Assembly: GCA_011800805.1 (NCBI GenBank) | Contig: MPNW01000751.1 | Location: 56,118-120,117, forward strand | Direction of reading: 5' to 3' | Source of the DNA: Hirudo medicinalis | Lineage: Eukaryota > Annelida > Clitellata > Hirudinida > Hirudinidae | Length of the DNA stretch: 64,000 nucleotides | Shown here: positions 36,296 to 50,914 of the stretch, one piece after another | Layout: each line of letters opens with the position of its first letter | Position numbering within the stretch: the stretch's first letter is position 1 | Notes under the pieces: generated by a model | Seen by the model: only the letters and a program-made list of their open reading frames with translations | Told to the model about the DNA's origin: nothing | Database searches by the model: none | Translations under genes and position numbers: made by a program

Positions 36296-36420
36296 TGCGT
36301 GAAACTCGGTTGGCTGGACGGACGGACGAACAGATGGATGGATGGATGGATGGATGGACGGACGGATGGATGGATGGATGGATGGATGGATGGACGGACG
36401 AACCGATGGATGGATGGAGC
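36296..36420. repeat. (GGAT/GGAC)n microsatellite
   Basis: Tetranucleotide units GGAT and GGAC in plus orientation. A similar array in the opposite orientation (CCAT) lies at 39,700-39,780. Confidence 0.93.
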
Positions 36421-36535
36421 AATGGAGGAATGGAGAAGTTGGTGTGAGCGATAATGGAGATGACTCGCCGAATCGCGTGGGATTCGTGCACTGATGGTTG
36501 TTGTACTGAGTCGTGTTTGTACCGGGAATGAGTTG

Positions 36536-36647
36536 CTGGACCTTGGAACAAGAAGCAGACGAGATTTGTAACATTGCGCCAATTGACTCTCCAGGCGCTA
36601 AGGTGGAAGTTAAAGCAGCCGTTCGATTGGAACTGGCAAGAAGCATC
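36536..36647 (-). CDS. Candidate exon, unrecognised protein
   Basis: The acceptor TGCTGCACCAG|GATG at 36,647 is followed on the minus strand by an open frame [20 protein letters not shown] and [20 protein letters not shown], with possible donors AAG|GTCCAG or CCCG|GTACAA near 36,530-36,555. The 36,646-36,275 frame beyond this is built from the GGAT microsatellite and is not protein. Its phase does not directly fit the polyglutamine exon upstream, so an intermediate exon would be needed if both belong to one gene. The family is unknown. Confidence 0.25.
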
Positions 36648-36707
36648 CTGGTGCAGCAATATTTACTTCTACCGCTACCATTATCGTACCGATAACATTG
36701 TCAATTC

Positions 36708-38287
<1,580 letters not shown>

Positions 38288-38289
38288 GC

Positions 38290-38380
38290 ATCAGTCGTAG
38301 TGCCTCGTGTTCGCAACCCAGCCTGCACGGCCAGGGAGCGCTATTTAAATGGTTGAGCGATTACAAAGTTCATTCACAGA
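38290..38380 (+). mobile_element. tRNA-derived SINE-like repeat, copy B (partial)
   Basis: Contains the best box B-like word, GTTCGCAACCC at 38,309-38,319, then CAGCCTGCACGGCCAGGGAG and CGCTATTTAAATGGTTGAGC, as in copies A and C. It directly follows the (CAT)n array and lacks the A-box half. Confidence 0.62.
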
Positions 38381-38394
38381 TCTTTTTAGTCGCG

Positions 38395-39782
38395 ATGATC
38401 ACCTTTACCATCACCATCATCAACAACAACAGCATCATCATCGTCATCATCATCGTCATCGTCATCATCATCATCATCATCATCATCGTCATCCTCGTCA
38501 TCGCAGAAACTTGAACCCATGCAACGTGTTGAATGTTTTAACCGAGAACGTCAGAATATTTGATTGGAAGGGACAGCCTTCCATGCCTGCAGTGTCATGT
38601 CTTCTTCAGAGACTCCCCGCCTGATGACGCAATGTTCGATAAATAAGGAGTCATTTCAAGAGGACTCTTCTTTGTTACTTATTACAATTTCTTGCACGAC
38701 TTGTTTCACTCGCATCATTACTATCACCGTCATCACTATCACCATCATCATCATCATCCCCAAACATCATCATCATCAGAAAACGGCCAGGTGCTTTGCA
38801 CGGTCAACCTGCAACCGTGCAGACAGGTTAAAGCTGCTTGTGCCGCCGCCTTGGATACGCCGAGTGATGATTTGAGAATTACTCCCGACAAATACCGAAG
38901 GAAACAGTCCCAGCGTCACATGACCTCGTTACCATGGGCAACCACGAGGCGACCTCAAACGTCGCTCACCCCTTTCTGGGGGTGGGTGGGGAGGAGAGAT
39001 GGGGGAGACTTCGTGCACCTCAAAGGGTACTCTTAATCAACAAGAGGAGGAGTGCAATTAGTCTGCAACCAGTAATTGGAAGTGCTGTAATAGGGACGGG
39101 AGGGTGGTTGTAGTTAGTGCGGACTTTAATTAGGACGTTTACAATGGCTTGGTATTCAGAGCCAGCCTTCTACGTCAATATTTGAGCACCGAAATGTGCA
39201 GGGAAGCACGTAGATATCAACTGAGTGCAGTTCGAAGGTGAAGGTTGTTTGGAGGAAAGTAATTAGGAAAACAAAATTAATTATAAATTATAAATAAACA
39301 AAAATACGACCAGAACCTCTGCATTCGATGGATTGTAGTAATTGTGAGTGGATTGATCTTGTTAAGACATATTTCATTGGTCAATCAATGAGGTTGATTT
39401 AAAAGTTAAGCCATCTGATTGGACAAAGGCTAATTGGCCATTCGATTATCCAGCCGATTACAAATTTTTGATTAACCGTAATATTTTATATTTTAATAAT
39501 TTAAATCAAAATTATTGTAAAGTTGATCTCATTTTAATCTTGCTACTTAATATTTATTGCTGCCTCATTCTTTCCAATTATTCGACTTGATATTTGGTTT
39601 TCGACTTTCAACTTCTCGTCCGTGTTTTGTTATATCTGCTGGTATCAAATCAATTTCTTTGAACTTTCTTTGATTATCGGTAATCATAGTTGAATCACTC
39701 GCCCATCCATCTACCGATCCATCATCCATTCTTTCATCCGTCCATCCATCCATCCATCCATCCATCCATCCATCCATCTACC
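38395..39782. other. Spacer with microsatellites
   Basis: (CAT/CGT)n at 38,400-38,500, (CAT)n at 38,720-38,785 and (CCAT)n at 39,700-39,780. The plus-strand frame 38,692-39,036 is partly microsatellite and has no known domain. No gene is supported. Confidence 0.55.
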
Positions 39783-39830
39783 GACCCACCAACAAATCCA
39801 TAAGTCGAATACTTCAATCACAGGACTCAC

Positions 39831-40055
39831 GCTTGCAATCGACGCTTCTGAGAAGGACACCCTCGAGAAAGTTGTCATTCTCTTGCATGGCCCTGATGCT
39901 CTCCCAGTAGGGGTCGAAGTAAGGACTGTCCTTCTTGGGACTATTCACGTCACCGGGCATCACCTTCTGTGGATTGTCGGTGAAAAAATCGAAAATAATC
40001 TGCAGTTCTGGGTACTGTTGCTGCTGCTGTTGTTGTTGTGGTTGTTGTTGTTGTT

Positions 40056-40099
<44 letters not shown>

Positions 40100-40395
40100 T
40101 GTTGCAGCAGTTGTTGTTGGGAAGACTGTCGCGACTGCTGCGAGCGTTGCTTTGTCGTTGTTTGGAGCGGCTGTTGTTGCCGTGTTATCGGGGAGAGATT
40201 GCGCTGTTGTTGTTGTTGTTGTTGCTGCTGGTGGTGGTGGTGGTAATGGTGTTTTGGAGCAGACGAAAAGTCCGGTTCTTGCTGGAGGCGGTAGGAATCC
40301 GAGTGATGATGAGGAAGGGAGGAGTAGCGCTGTTGCTGTTGTTGTTGTTGTTGTTGCTGTTGTTGTTGTTGTTGGGGAGAATGTCGTTGAAACAT
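39831..40395 (-). CDS. Polyglutamine-rich first coding exon, unrecognised protein
   Basis: The minus-strand ATG at 40,395 (MFQRHSP) opens a 188-codon exon ending at donor AAGC|GTGAGT (40,395-39,831, phase 1). Three long Gln tracts (CAG/CAA) alternate with His-rich and Ser/Arg-rich text. The C-terminal 60 residues are of normal complexity: [40 protein letters not shown] and [20 protein letters not shown]. The mixed CAG/CAA codons and the non-repetitive end argue for real protein. I do not recognise the family; the end could be an extracellular or a cytoplasmic domain. The next exon would lie towards lower coordinates, possibly one of the candidate exons at 36.6, 34.1, 30.4 or 27.6 kb. No signal peptide is visible. 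Confidence 0.5.
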
Positions 40396-41707
40396 TCCAA
40401 ATGGGATCCTCGGATTAATCGGAAGTTATGAAAACGAAACCTTGGTCCTCATCAATTCAAGACACCTGAGTTACCTGTGCAGTTGTTTCGGCAGATTTCG
40501 AAGGGAAACTGAAACGAAAGGCGATAAATCAAATAACCAACAAAATAATTAAATAACTTTTAACAAAATAATAAGTAACTAAATTTGAATTAAGTTAAAT
40601 CAGTTGTAAAATAACAACTGGTCGATGTATGTGGTTGATCAATAAGATACAATCACAACATCAAGAGAAAGAAAACGAATGAAGACCAGGAAATGATCAC
40701 TTGGAAGGTCCATTCATGCGTTTTGATTGCTTTTTTGGTGATTTGACAGAGAAATTCATATGAAATAAAAGACAATTTAAACACTTCAAATTTAAGCCCA
40801 GAGGTTTTGTGGTGTGTAAAGAAAAAGTAAACATCAAGAGAGAACCATCTGAACTGTCCTTGTACTTAATTGGAGGGTTTTTACAGCGGAACCGAGACTG
40901 ATTTTCCCTCTCATACCGACCTGGAATAAAACACTCATCCAAAACGACTGCAAGAGATGGGAAGTCGTCAGGATAAACGAATTCTTGGAATTCTCCTTGG
41001 AAAAGAAATAATGGGATCGTCGGAAAGTGGTGGTTCTCGGGAGGAAGCGAATGGAAAGGGGCACGTTGTGATCACACTTGCTGTCCTCTTAAGATGAAAT
41101 CCGACACGAGAGATTTTTTAGTTTAGAAATTCAAAGACGTCTCAGATTCCACTATTCTTCGTTTCGATTGTAAATGAAAATGTAATTTTACAAATTAATT
41201 CTGCAGTGATGTAAACAAGTAGTTAAACCGATCAGTTTTCGTTTGTGTAAAAAACAACTGTAACGAAAGCGAGTTAGGTGTCAACTCAAATAATTTACGG
41301 CTTAATTTTTCAAAATTCCAGATAAAAACTAAAAAATGAAAACTGAAAACTTCTGAGACAAGAAAACGATGTCATTTATTATCCTCAAACCTCCGGAGAT
41401 GTTTCTACATCTCTTGTGACCAATTGTCTGATCTTGGAGAAGACATTTCTAAATAAATTCGGTCAGAAGAATCAGTGGAATTGAGTGGAATTGTTAGGAA
41501 AAGAATTAAGATTGAATTACAATATCACATTTTAATAATTAATTCAACAATATGTAATAATATATTATATAATTATGAATTTATTTTATCATAATCAATG
41601 AATGGTAGTGGCAATAATATTACTGAAGTAACTGAAACCAATATTAAATTATGAAGGATAACAAAACTATGGAGCATTATTATTATTACTATTACTATTA
41701 TTATTAC

Positions 41708-41741
<34 letters not shown>

Positions 41742-44700
41742 ATCATCATCATCATCATCATCATTAAAGTATTTATTATATAATAATTATTTGCATACTT
41801 TTCAAACTTGTTTTTCTAGAAAAAATAATGTGTCTAAAAAAATCAATTCGTCTAAACGGGGCTCAACTTTTTTTTTAACAATTTTCCTTTTGTTCTGGTG
41901 GCCTCCCCTCCACCAGTTCTTCGGCGTCCATTCCACGACAACACCCCCCCCCACACCAAGTGTTTCCTTTATTTTATTAAGTATTTGATGACGCCTGCTA
42001 ATTTAGTAATTTTTAAATCATAATTTGATATTCATCTACTTGCACCGAATTCATATTTTCAACATTGGCTACCCCCTCCATTGACAGGTGCCGCTTCATT
42101 GCTTCAACCCACTCGAGCTTTGGTCAAAAAAAGGTTTGGATTGGCGTTTATATGTGCATTTTATATTTTCATTCGGAAATATTTTAATCTCCAGTCTGAT
42201 TGTGGGACTCTTGGAGAGGTAATGCCGATGACGGAAATGGAAATGGAGCTTTGCAATCGAAATGATCTCGATGAGGTTTTGTGGGAGAGCGCCAGACATC
42301 AAACATGTCGAACCAAAAACCTTTAGAAAAACGATATGGAAACTTGAGCCAGCAGGATTTGGAATAAATGCAGCCTGTAAATAATTTAAGATGAAATGTT
42401 TTGAAATTAATGAGGATCACAGCAAGAGAAAAGTTTGCTTTCAGTGATAATGTGACTTCAATATTCTCTTGTGAAGAGACTTAAACCGAATTTACGGAAT
42501 AAACAATGAAATAAACTTTACGAATAAAAGTAACATCTTCATTCACTTGAATCCCAACTGAATTCAATGCTGGATCCTCGAGGAAGCAGCCCGTCTCCGT
42601 TCATTCATTTCTCGAGTTTTATTTGATTTATTTGATCAATCGTTCTTTTCCCAACATCAACGTGCTTCTGCACTGATCAAAAATAAAAGAAGAAATTGCA
42701 TTTCTTAGCTGGAAATGTGCAGGTGGAACTGATTGTGAGAGCAGGATTTAGCATAAGTGGACTTGTCCCCAGGGAGAAGGATTAGGTACTCCACGAACCC
42801 CATGAACAAAAATAAATTACTTAAAACTTTCTTCCAATAATCGCAATCAGAATTCGAAATTTTGCAAGTCCCACTAAAATCGACAACAATTTTTTTGTCT
42901 GAAGAATTTGATATTGTGCAATCGTACTTATACAAAAACAGGTTCCTCTAGATAAAATATTTAAGATATTAAAAAAATTTCTTTTGGATTAAATGAGGCC
43001 ACATTGGAAGCACTGCACCAAAAAACACTAAATTTTTTATCTTCGTCGAAACTTTACTGACCTTTCTAGGTTTTTTCATAATCTTTTAAGTCACATTAAT
43101 TTACTTTTACGAACATTTCCAAAATACGGCGACTGTTGTGTTGTGGAATCAAGAAGAGTCTACGTATGCAGGACTTTGATTCCACTGTTTATTCATTTTA
43201 AAATAGTTTTTGAAATGATTTTGAAGAGAAAGAACTCATTCGAGTACAAGATTCACTGACACTGGAGAAGAAAATCAGACATTCTTTTGCAGTCCCCATA
43301 AATTACTCGACAGGAGTGCTGTGTTGCTCACCTGTTAAGAGATTTTCAATATCATCCCGTTGTGACACATTTTTCTATTTTCCAAGTCTTTGAGAAATTA
43401 ATAATTTCCTTCCAAGAGCTGTCAGTTGAAAGTTCTTTTGGCTACAATTACTTGAGCAAGGCAGAAGGACTTTACGTTGAGTAATTAATAACATTATCAA
43501 TATCTTGTCAAATAATTAATAATAATAATAATAACAACAACAATAATTATAATAATAGTAACAATAATATGTAGCGACACAAATTAAAATCATTGAAAAC
43601 AATTTTTCGAGGAATGACAATTTAAGAAGGTCATTAACTGTTTATTCCAAGATTTTTTAAACATGCCTATGTTGTGTCTCAACAGTTGAAGACAAGAAGC
43701 AGACACGGAAGAATTGGAAATGAGTTCAGAAGGAGAAGCAAAAATCTAAAATTAAAAAAAAAATATTTGTCCGTGGATTGAGGCAAAAAGCAATTCGGGG
43801 TGAACTGAGTGCAAGCAGAGAAACAAAATCTTTAAATTTGAACAGACATTATTTAAATTTTTTAAAATTCGATTTAAAGTTAAGTTTGTTTATAGTTAAG
43901 ATTATATATATATTGCAACTTTACGAGCATCTTTTGAGTCATAAAAATATAAACTTTACTAAGCAACCGAAACTTTGTGCATTATTTCCTCAAGAACTAA
44001 AAATTCTCAACAAGGAAAACTTCCACAAATCCTAACTCTGCCTCTATCAAGAATCGATAACCTAATTACTCTTTTTGTTCATGAAACGTTTTTATTTTTC
44101 TTCTTTCACCGCTTTGTTTCTTCTCCGTTGTGGTTTCTCTCCCATGTGATCCAATTTAAATTTACAACTTAACACACGAAACAAGAAATTAAAAGGGGAT
44201 GCAGAAGGGCTTTCTTAAATGTAAAAGCATAAATTCAGTCGAACGTTGCCTCCATTGCATCCACCTGGAATGTTCACCAGTAATTGGAACGCTCAAGAAC
44301 GCAAGGAAAATGAGACCATTGTTTGAATGTCGAGATGGCTTCCTGAAATGAAACCAATGACATCATCATCATCACCACCGTAATCACAATCGTCATCATC
44401 ACCATCATCATCCTAAGCCCTCTTCCATCACTGGAACACATTCCGCGAGATTCCAACGAAAGGGAATCTTGCAAAAACTCATCCACCAATGTCGTCTGCT
44501 GGAAAATCTTTTCCGAGAAGTTTTCGGATGAATTGCCAAAAAGTGCTAATTATGATGGGATGTTGTCGGATGTTATTACCATCAAGAATTTCACTTTCAC
44601 TTTAGAGTATTATTTTTCACATTTAAAGTCGGGGAAAATTTATTGTTTTGTGATCTTTTTAAAAGTTGAGAACAAAAAAAAAGAGAGCTGAATTTGCAGA

Positions 44701-45153
44701 TGATTTACGTAGATTTACGGTTTAATTCAGTTTAAAACAGCTTAAACAAACATGTTGATAAATCAAAGGAGTGGTGACGGCAGACATTTTTTTTCCTAAA
44801 AAATTTGAAAGTCACCGTGACGTAAATGAGAACATGTCGGAGTTTTAAACGAACTTCCGAAAGAAATGGAAGGCATTAGTTTCACTTTTTCTAACAACTC
44901 CTCTGCCCAGGTCATGTCCGTGTCACTTTCGCGAGAAGCACATCAATTTGTTGAGACATTTAAAATTGACAAAATGTTGTCGAAGCGGTAAATGAACGAT
45001 TTCAATGAAAACAAAAAGAAGGCTGATTCGGTGACTGGACATTGATGCATCTGAACACTTTGACACGTTTTTAGACCTAATCACCATCGTTTCTGCGACA
45101 ACACCAAGAGCATGAATCATGCTTAATCGTAATCACGTCAACAAAAACAGCAG

Positions 45154-45211
<58 letters not shown>

Positions 45212-45297
45212 TTGGACAACATTAATATTATTAATAACACTAACGTGGATCATAATAATTTCAAAAAACGTTTAAAATAAAACAAATGCTTTAACAG
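40396..45297. other. Long spacer without supported genes
   Basis: AT-rich. It contains (TTA)n with (CAT)n at 41,677-41,764, (AAT/AAC)n at 43,516-43,570, CAT-type units at 44,362-44,410 and (AAT)n at 45,158-45,212. Short open frames on both strands lack splice edges and domains. Confidence 0.55.
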
Positions 45298-45902
45298 TTG
45301 CAAACCACTTCTAACTGCTTTTCTGGTTTTCAGGGCTCGTTTGCTAAAAGTAACTTCTACCAATTTAATCGCTTAAAAGGGCAAATTCATTCGAACCTCA
45401 AGAAATATTTCACAAGAAATTCGTTCAAATATTTGTCAACAAACTCACTTGAGATTGGTCCTCTAGATCCAAACAGTGCCTACATGACTTTGTAAATATT
45501 TACAAACCTACTACCTATTAAAACCAATTTGACTTGTCTACAATTTTTTTTAGAATATCGATCTGAACAGAGACCGAATCCGGCTTTCCACATGAAAATC
45601 AGATGTTTGGAAGCAACCTCAAATGTCAATGACGAACCAGGAATGGATTGGCTTCTGGAAAATCACTTTCTGACAAGTCGCTGGTTCTACTTTGCTACTA
45701 TGCAATTTATCAGACGTTGTTATATTCACAATCACTTGGCGATTCTCTTTGCAGACGCACGAGTGCGCTAGGAGCTGTTCAGAGGCTGTTCATTAGAAGC
45801 CTCCAAGATGAAGGCAACTATCGCGATGGACAGTGGAAAAGCTGTCTGAAGCACTGGCTCCTTTTTATATTCCACTATGCACGCTTAATATGCAAGCGTT
45901 AA
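45298..45902 (+). pseudogene. Coding-like remnant, possibly a decayed gene
   Basis: Successive forward frames carry protein-like text: GSFAKSNFYQFNRLKGQIHS after an acceptor-like GGTTTTCAG; EYRSEQRPNPAFHMKIRCLE after TTTTTTTTAG at 45,553; then in another frame LSDKSLVLLCYYAIYQTLLY followed by QRLFIRSLQDEGNY. The frame changes without an intron between the last two. The last piece loosely recalls a helical segment of Integrator subunit 2, but this is a weak memory match. It could also be a chance frame or a gene with unseen exons. Confidence 0.3.
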
Positions 45903-47001
45903 ACATTTCAGGAGATTCCGAGGTTGATGATGATGGCGGTGAGCAAATAATGATTAGATAAAATTGTATGTTGTTATTAGAAAAATATTCATTAGAAAAT
46001 GATGAGGTTAGGACAACGGCTGAAGAAATTATCTCGCTGCATTTTTTCATTTACTTTCACTTCTTAAGTTTGTTTAGAGATGCTCCTAAATTTTGAAAAT
46101 GTTTAAAAAAAAACAATTTTTAAATCGAATTCTTTGTGAACTTTGCTAAGGTTCTATTTGTCTTTAAACAAATTCATGTCAAAAGGGCTTCCCATAATAT
46201 TTAGACAGGTCAGTGCATTTCAATAGCTAAATCGTTCATCAGCAAACGTTTAATAGATGGGTTTAATAAATTATTTAAGTTTTAGATTATTTTTATTAAA
46301 ATCCTCTACTTTGCATGATTTTATTATTCAAATATGCATTAAAGCGCATAGAGCAGATTATTTGAAATTGTTTTAAATCCAACGACAAATAGAATTTATA
46401 AAGTTATTTAAATGATTCATAAACCAGATGTCACATTTTATTTAAAATAAATTTTATTACAAATTTCTTTATTGGATGGGAATTGAGAAATTCATGCCTC
46501 TATTTGTCCAGGGACACCAGAGCTGACAAAACATTTCATCTGCGATTTTATTTCATTGAACGTTTGACCTCAGTTGCGGAAGCAAAAATAAAGTTACATT
46601 TAATGTCGAATTTTTGTTCGTGAGATTCTACTCCGATCTCTTCCTGTACAAGTAAAATTTGATAATATTTGGCACTACGCTCGTGCCTGGGCATTGTTAA
46701 TCATAGTGAGACGATGATAGTGTTACTTGTGGTTGCTTATCTCACTCATTAGACGCTAGGTTTTCAGCTCTGGAAAACACGCGAGCAGCCTTTTACCGCT
46801 TGAGGATTAACTAACCGATTTCGAGGGATTTCATTGTTTTGAGTTGCTTATGTAAGCAGTATCGAAGTAGCTGAAGATAATTTCTTTTTGACATTCGGTT
46901 GCAGTTCACCTAAAGCGGGACTTGAGTTGGACGAGTTGTTTTTTTTGACTCCAAGTCTATAGATTTCTGCTAGAAGTAATTGCTCCAAACATTTGAGAAT
47001 C
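45903..47001. other. Spacer upstream of BAK
   Basis: AT-rich. It should include the promoter and 5'UTR of the BAK gene. No TATA box was picked out and no gene seen. Confidence 0.5.
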
Positions 47002-48904
47002 ATGGCAACGGGAGGTGGAGATGATGGTTTTATTCCTCCAAAAACACCTAGGATGGTCGAAAAGGACACTAACAGTCCCCTCGAACCAGACACAGAAGAG
47101 AATGTGATCCATGAAACCGATGGAATATTTCGAAGCTTCGTGCTAAACATGCAAGCTTCAGAAATACATAACATCGAAGCAGACGACACCCCAAATTTTT
47201 CTGAGCTCAGCTTTGGTTTTCAAAGTCCATTTTCGTTAGTAAACTTATGGTTCCTTTATGACTTGCAGATTGTGTTATTGAAGGAATTAGTATTCTCAAC
47301 TGTCTGATTTTATCAGTGTATATTTCATGTAAAAGCATGTTTGTCATCATGACTCACTGCTGTAGTTATGTTATGTAATGTGACATTTTATGTAATACAA
47401 TTAGTGTAATGTTTCGCACGACACATGCGACCAATCGGTATGTAATTGATTGCCTCTGATTTCCAGTTGATTGAATTTTTTATGGTATGATGCAAATCTC
47501 TGCATCTCCGATCCGACTCCTCTATGGCCGTTAGACTTTTAGTAATCTCTAATTATAATGATACTAACGAAGTCGGTCCTGTGATGTCGGACAGGCCCGC
47601 TGCAAGTGTCGGCAGGAGGTTGGCTCAGATTGGGGACAGCATTAATGCTCACTACACCCCAGAATTCAACAGCATGATCAAGCTGCTCAATCCAAGCCCG
47701 GACACTGCTTTCGAAGCTTTTTACAGAGTCACTGACAGGTTTGCTACGAAACGAACGTTTGAACGATTGAGCGATTTGATCAAATGTTGTTTTGCAGGAA
47801 GAGCCTTTGTGTTTTGTTTCGTACGAAGGATCTTTGGCAATTTTCGATCATCAGATCATTTCTAGCCGCTCGGATCAGTTCAAATGATACAACAATTAAA
47901 CAACAAATTGTTGTTTAATGTTTAATTGTTGTTTAAATATAATTTTTAATACTTGAAATTGGAAATAGAAGGTCTCTGTTTTTAGACTTCACGAACTCTG
48001 TCGGCCACTCGTCGTGCACGTGCGGCTTAAGAGTCTAAGTTGTTTTCGAGTCCACTTTCAGACTCCTATTACACTCTCTTCAAAATCTCTTGTTAATTTA
48101 AATTTATTCTCAAATCTCTAATCCAGTTTCTAGACACTTGCAACTTTGATCCTTCAAAATTTTAATTAAACCAATTTGTAAATTCAAATTTCTAGGCTTT
48201 CTTCCAATTAGGTCAGTAACAGTTTATAAGGAACTCGGGCTTTGATTTGGTTATGCACCATAAACTCGGTCTCTTTCCAGGTTGTTTCATGACGGCGTCA
48301 TTCACTGGGGCAGGATCATCACCCTCCTCTGCTTCGGGTACAGACTCGCCGTCACGGTCATCAAGAAGGGCATCAGGGGTTTCTTCGGGAACGTCATATC
48401 CTTCATCATAGAGTTCCTCATCAAGAGAGGAATTGCAAGATGGATAGCTAACCGTGGTGGATGGGTGGGTTATTTTGAAAACCTATTAGCACTGAATAAG
48501 TTTATGCACATCCGGTTTGTTGTTGCTACCTTCTTTTCAGAAGACATCATCATATACTTGGTATTTTTGTCAACTTTTTGAGTTTTACAATATGTGGCAC
48601 AAGAGATTATTGTGCCATCTCTTCTCCAAAATATTCCTTTCTAAGAAACATTCCCCATAGTTTGATCTCTGGCCTCATTAATTATTGATCGATTCGGTTT
48701 AAAAAAATTCCTGACGTTCTGATATATAAAATCCCCTTAGCTGATAAATTAGGTTCTTCTTCGTAACGGAGCCGAGCTTTGTCTTTTACTTTTCAGAGGG
48801 CGGCGCTCAACTTGGTTCCCGAAACGGTCGGATGGGTCGGATTCTGCTTCGTGGTCTCGGCCGCTGTGACTGCCATTGCCTTCCTGTACATCTCTAAGAA
48901 GTAA
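47002..48904 (+). CDS. BAK1: BAK-type pro-apoptotic BCL-2 family protein, 4 exons
   Basis: BAK/BAX proteins open pores in the outer mitochondrial membrane during apoptosis. Exons: 47,002-47,215 (end uncertain), 47,543-47,738, 48,281-48,464, 48,797-48,904. With these edges the CDS is 702 nt (233 aa; human BAK is 211). The first exon has the BAK-like TEENVIHETDGIFRSFVL. BH3 is VGRRLAQIGDSINAHY, with the key L and D. BH1 is HWGRIITLLCFGYRLAV and BH2 is RGIARWIANRGGW. The C-terminal anchor is VGWVGFCFVVSAAVTAIAFL followed by YISKK, a mitochondrial-outer-membrane type tail. The true start is the ATG at 47,002 (MATGGGDDG). The donor of exon 1 is weak (TTTG|GTTTTC) and was chosen by phase; a GTAAAC at 47,239 is the alternative but does not fit the phase of exon 2. 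All key groove residues appear intact. BAK is a better fit than BAX or BOK by BH1/BH2 wording, but this was judged by eye. Confidence 0.87.
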
Positions 48905-50914
48905 TGCCTTGCACAACATCACAACTCACATCTCTCTGTGTAAACAGAATGGTCTGCATGGTCTGCTGTGAACTGTTGAGAATTCACGAGGTGTACTTGT
49001 ACTCGGCAAGTTTTCGTTTCTCTCCGGTCAGTTTTGTCGTATTTGACTGTTTCGAGATATCGTTCGTGTCGAGTGGATGCGTTGTTGCGGGTTGCTGTGT
49101 TCCACTTTTAGTTGCTTTTCTGCTCGATATTATCGGTCGTGTCCATCCTTGTCGATGTTCAAAATTGGACCTCGCCTGCTATTTTCGTCGTCGGAATGAC
49201 TTTCTTGCTTCGGAAAACTCTTTGACTTTCACGGATAAGCCCGCTAAAGATGCATTTTAATGGATTGGACTTAAACCTTGTCAGCTGAGTAATGACAGAA
49301 ATCACCTTGCATCATATTAAATGTCATTGTTCCTTCATATAATCTTCAGCTCCTAGCTTGGCCTTCCTACATGCATCCACCCTTCTTGATCTATTTTGCA
49401 TTTAGAGCTGGCACTGGTTCTTAGGAATTATAATGCTTTCCCACCCAGCTAGTGAATTTCTGAAGGTGAAAATTTTCTGTTTGCAAATGTTGGTGTTTGT
49501 ATTTTTTGGCTATCCATTTTGTTAAGGACTGGGCCGACAGCATATATTGTATAAGTCTCGCTCCTCGAAGTGTGTCTTAATTTAAGTAGGTGGTTTGTGA
49601 TTGAACATTTGATTGAATTTTCAATCGTCGATCGAACGTGAATTGATCGGAGATGATGCATTAATGCTTAATGTTTGTTTTTGTTGTCACCAAATCTCAG
49701 ATTGTGCATAGGTGTCAGCAATTATGAGTTTCATCTCACGTTTTTGTCTGTATTTGGTCCATAGTCGAATTATTAGGCATATACAAAGAGTTTATAAAAA
49801 CTGTATTAAAACTTTCTGGCAACGACCATTGCAATACATGTCTGTCGTTGGAGATTCTGGAAGAATCGTCCACTTCTCTCGTGCTTTTAGAGTGCATTTT
49901 GTTTCACCTCTTTGAAGCCGTTATGATTTGTTTGCAAACCGTGAAGATTGTGGATCAAATGCAATCGAACCCGTAATATTTTGCCGTGCCGCCATTTTTT
50001 GTTCTCAAGCGTCCCTTTATCATTTGAACGTCGTCGTTTCTGTCGATGCCATCCGAGCGGCATTTAAATTACCGTTATAAGTCTATGCACTTCGAGATTT
50101 CTCCTATCAGTGTCCTGGTTGCCTCTCATTTCTAGATTATCATCTCTCTCAGGGATGGCTTTTTCAGCATCAATTCGATGCCCTTCTTCGATAGAGTGGC
50201 TTTCTTATGCAAAGTGAAGTCTTTATTTTGTTTATTTTGCATGTTTTTCTTTATTAATTCAACGGCTGGTTTTGGGTGAATCTTTTAAATTGTGAATAAT
50301 AGATGAAATAGTTTCACGAAGTAGCTTTTCAATGAGAATTCAGTCAAACGCAGTTAGAAATTTTATCTATTGGCGAGCAGAGGTTACGAAATTCTGTGGA
50401 GAATCAGATTAAATGATGGAATGAATGAAGTCTTGTTACAAGTCTGTGTCCAATAATGTTTGAATTTTATTTAATAAAACTAACAAATTGTCCACCTTTC
50501 GCTGCTTTGGCAACAGTACTTGGATTAAAAAAAAACTTTTTATCTTCAACTCCTTATTTAATGATAAATTTGTGTCCTTGGGATAATGACTTTTTTTTTA
50601 AGAATAAGATGCATCCATTGCATGTGTTCGCCTAATTCCAGATTTCGGAACATTAAAAATTAATTAAAGCAGCAGGCATTGTGGAAAGAAAGGGAGTTGA
50701 ATCGGGCACGGGCACCTTGGAAAACGAGATTACGGCACAATTCTTGTTAATTTTTGAAAGCCTGAGCTGCAAATCAAAGCTTTTGTTTTCTGTAAACGCG
50801 TCGACAAAATAAAAAATTAGATCCGTTGCAAACGTAGGAAAGATCACGATACATTCGAGAACGGACGAACATTATAACCACTCAATCGATGCGAGCCAAA
50901 GCTCTCGTGCGACG
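48905..50914. other. Convergent spacer between BAK and CHMP2A
   Basis: No exon is recognised. It is somewhat richer in mixed sequence than other spacers at 48,905-49,260, probably the BAK 3'UTR. No repeats of note. Confidence 0.5.

Noticed and set aside
36190..36659. Three overlapping minus-strand frames with SIHPSIHPS repeats
   Set aside because: Mostly the GGAT/GGAC array; only the part before 36,536 looks like unique coding sequence.
39883..40431. Plus-strand frames with poly-Leu, poly-Cys and poly-Val
   Set aside because: Antisense of the CAG/CAA polyglutamine exon, whose minus-strand reading has a normal-complexity end and a good donor.
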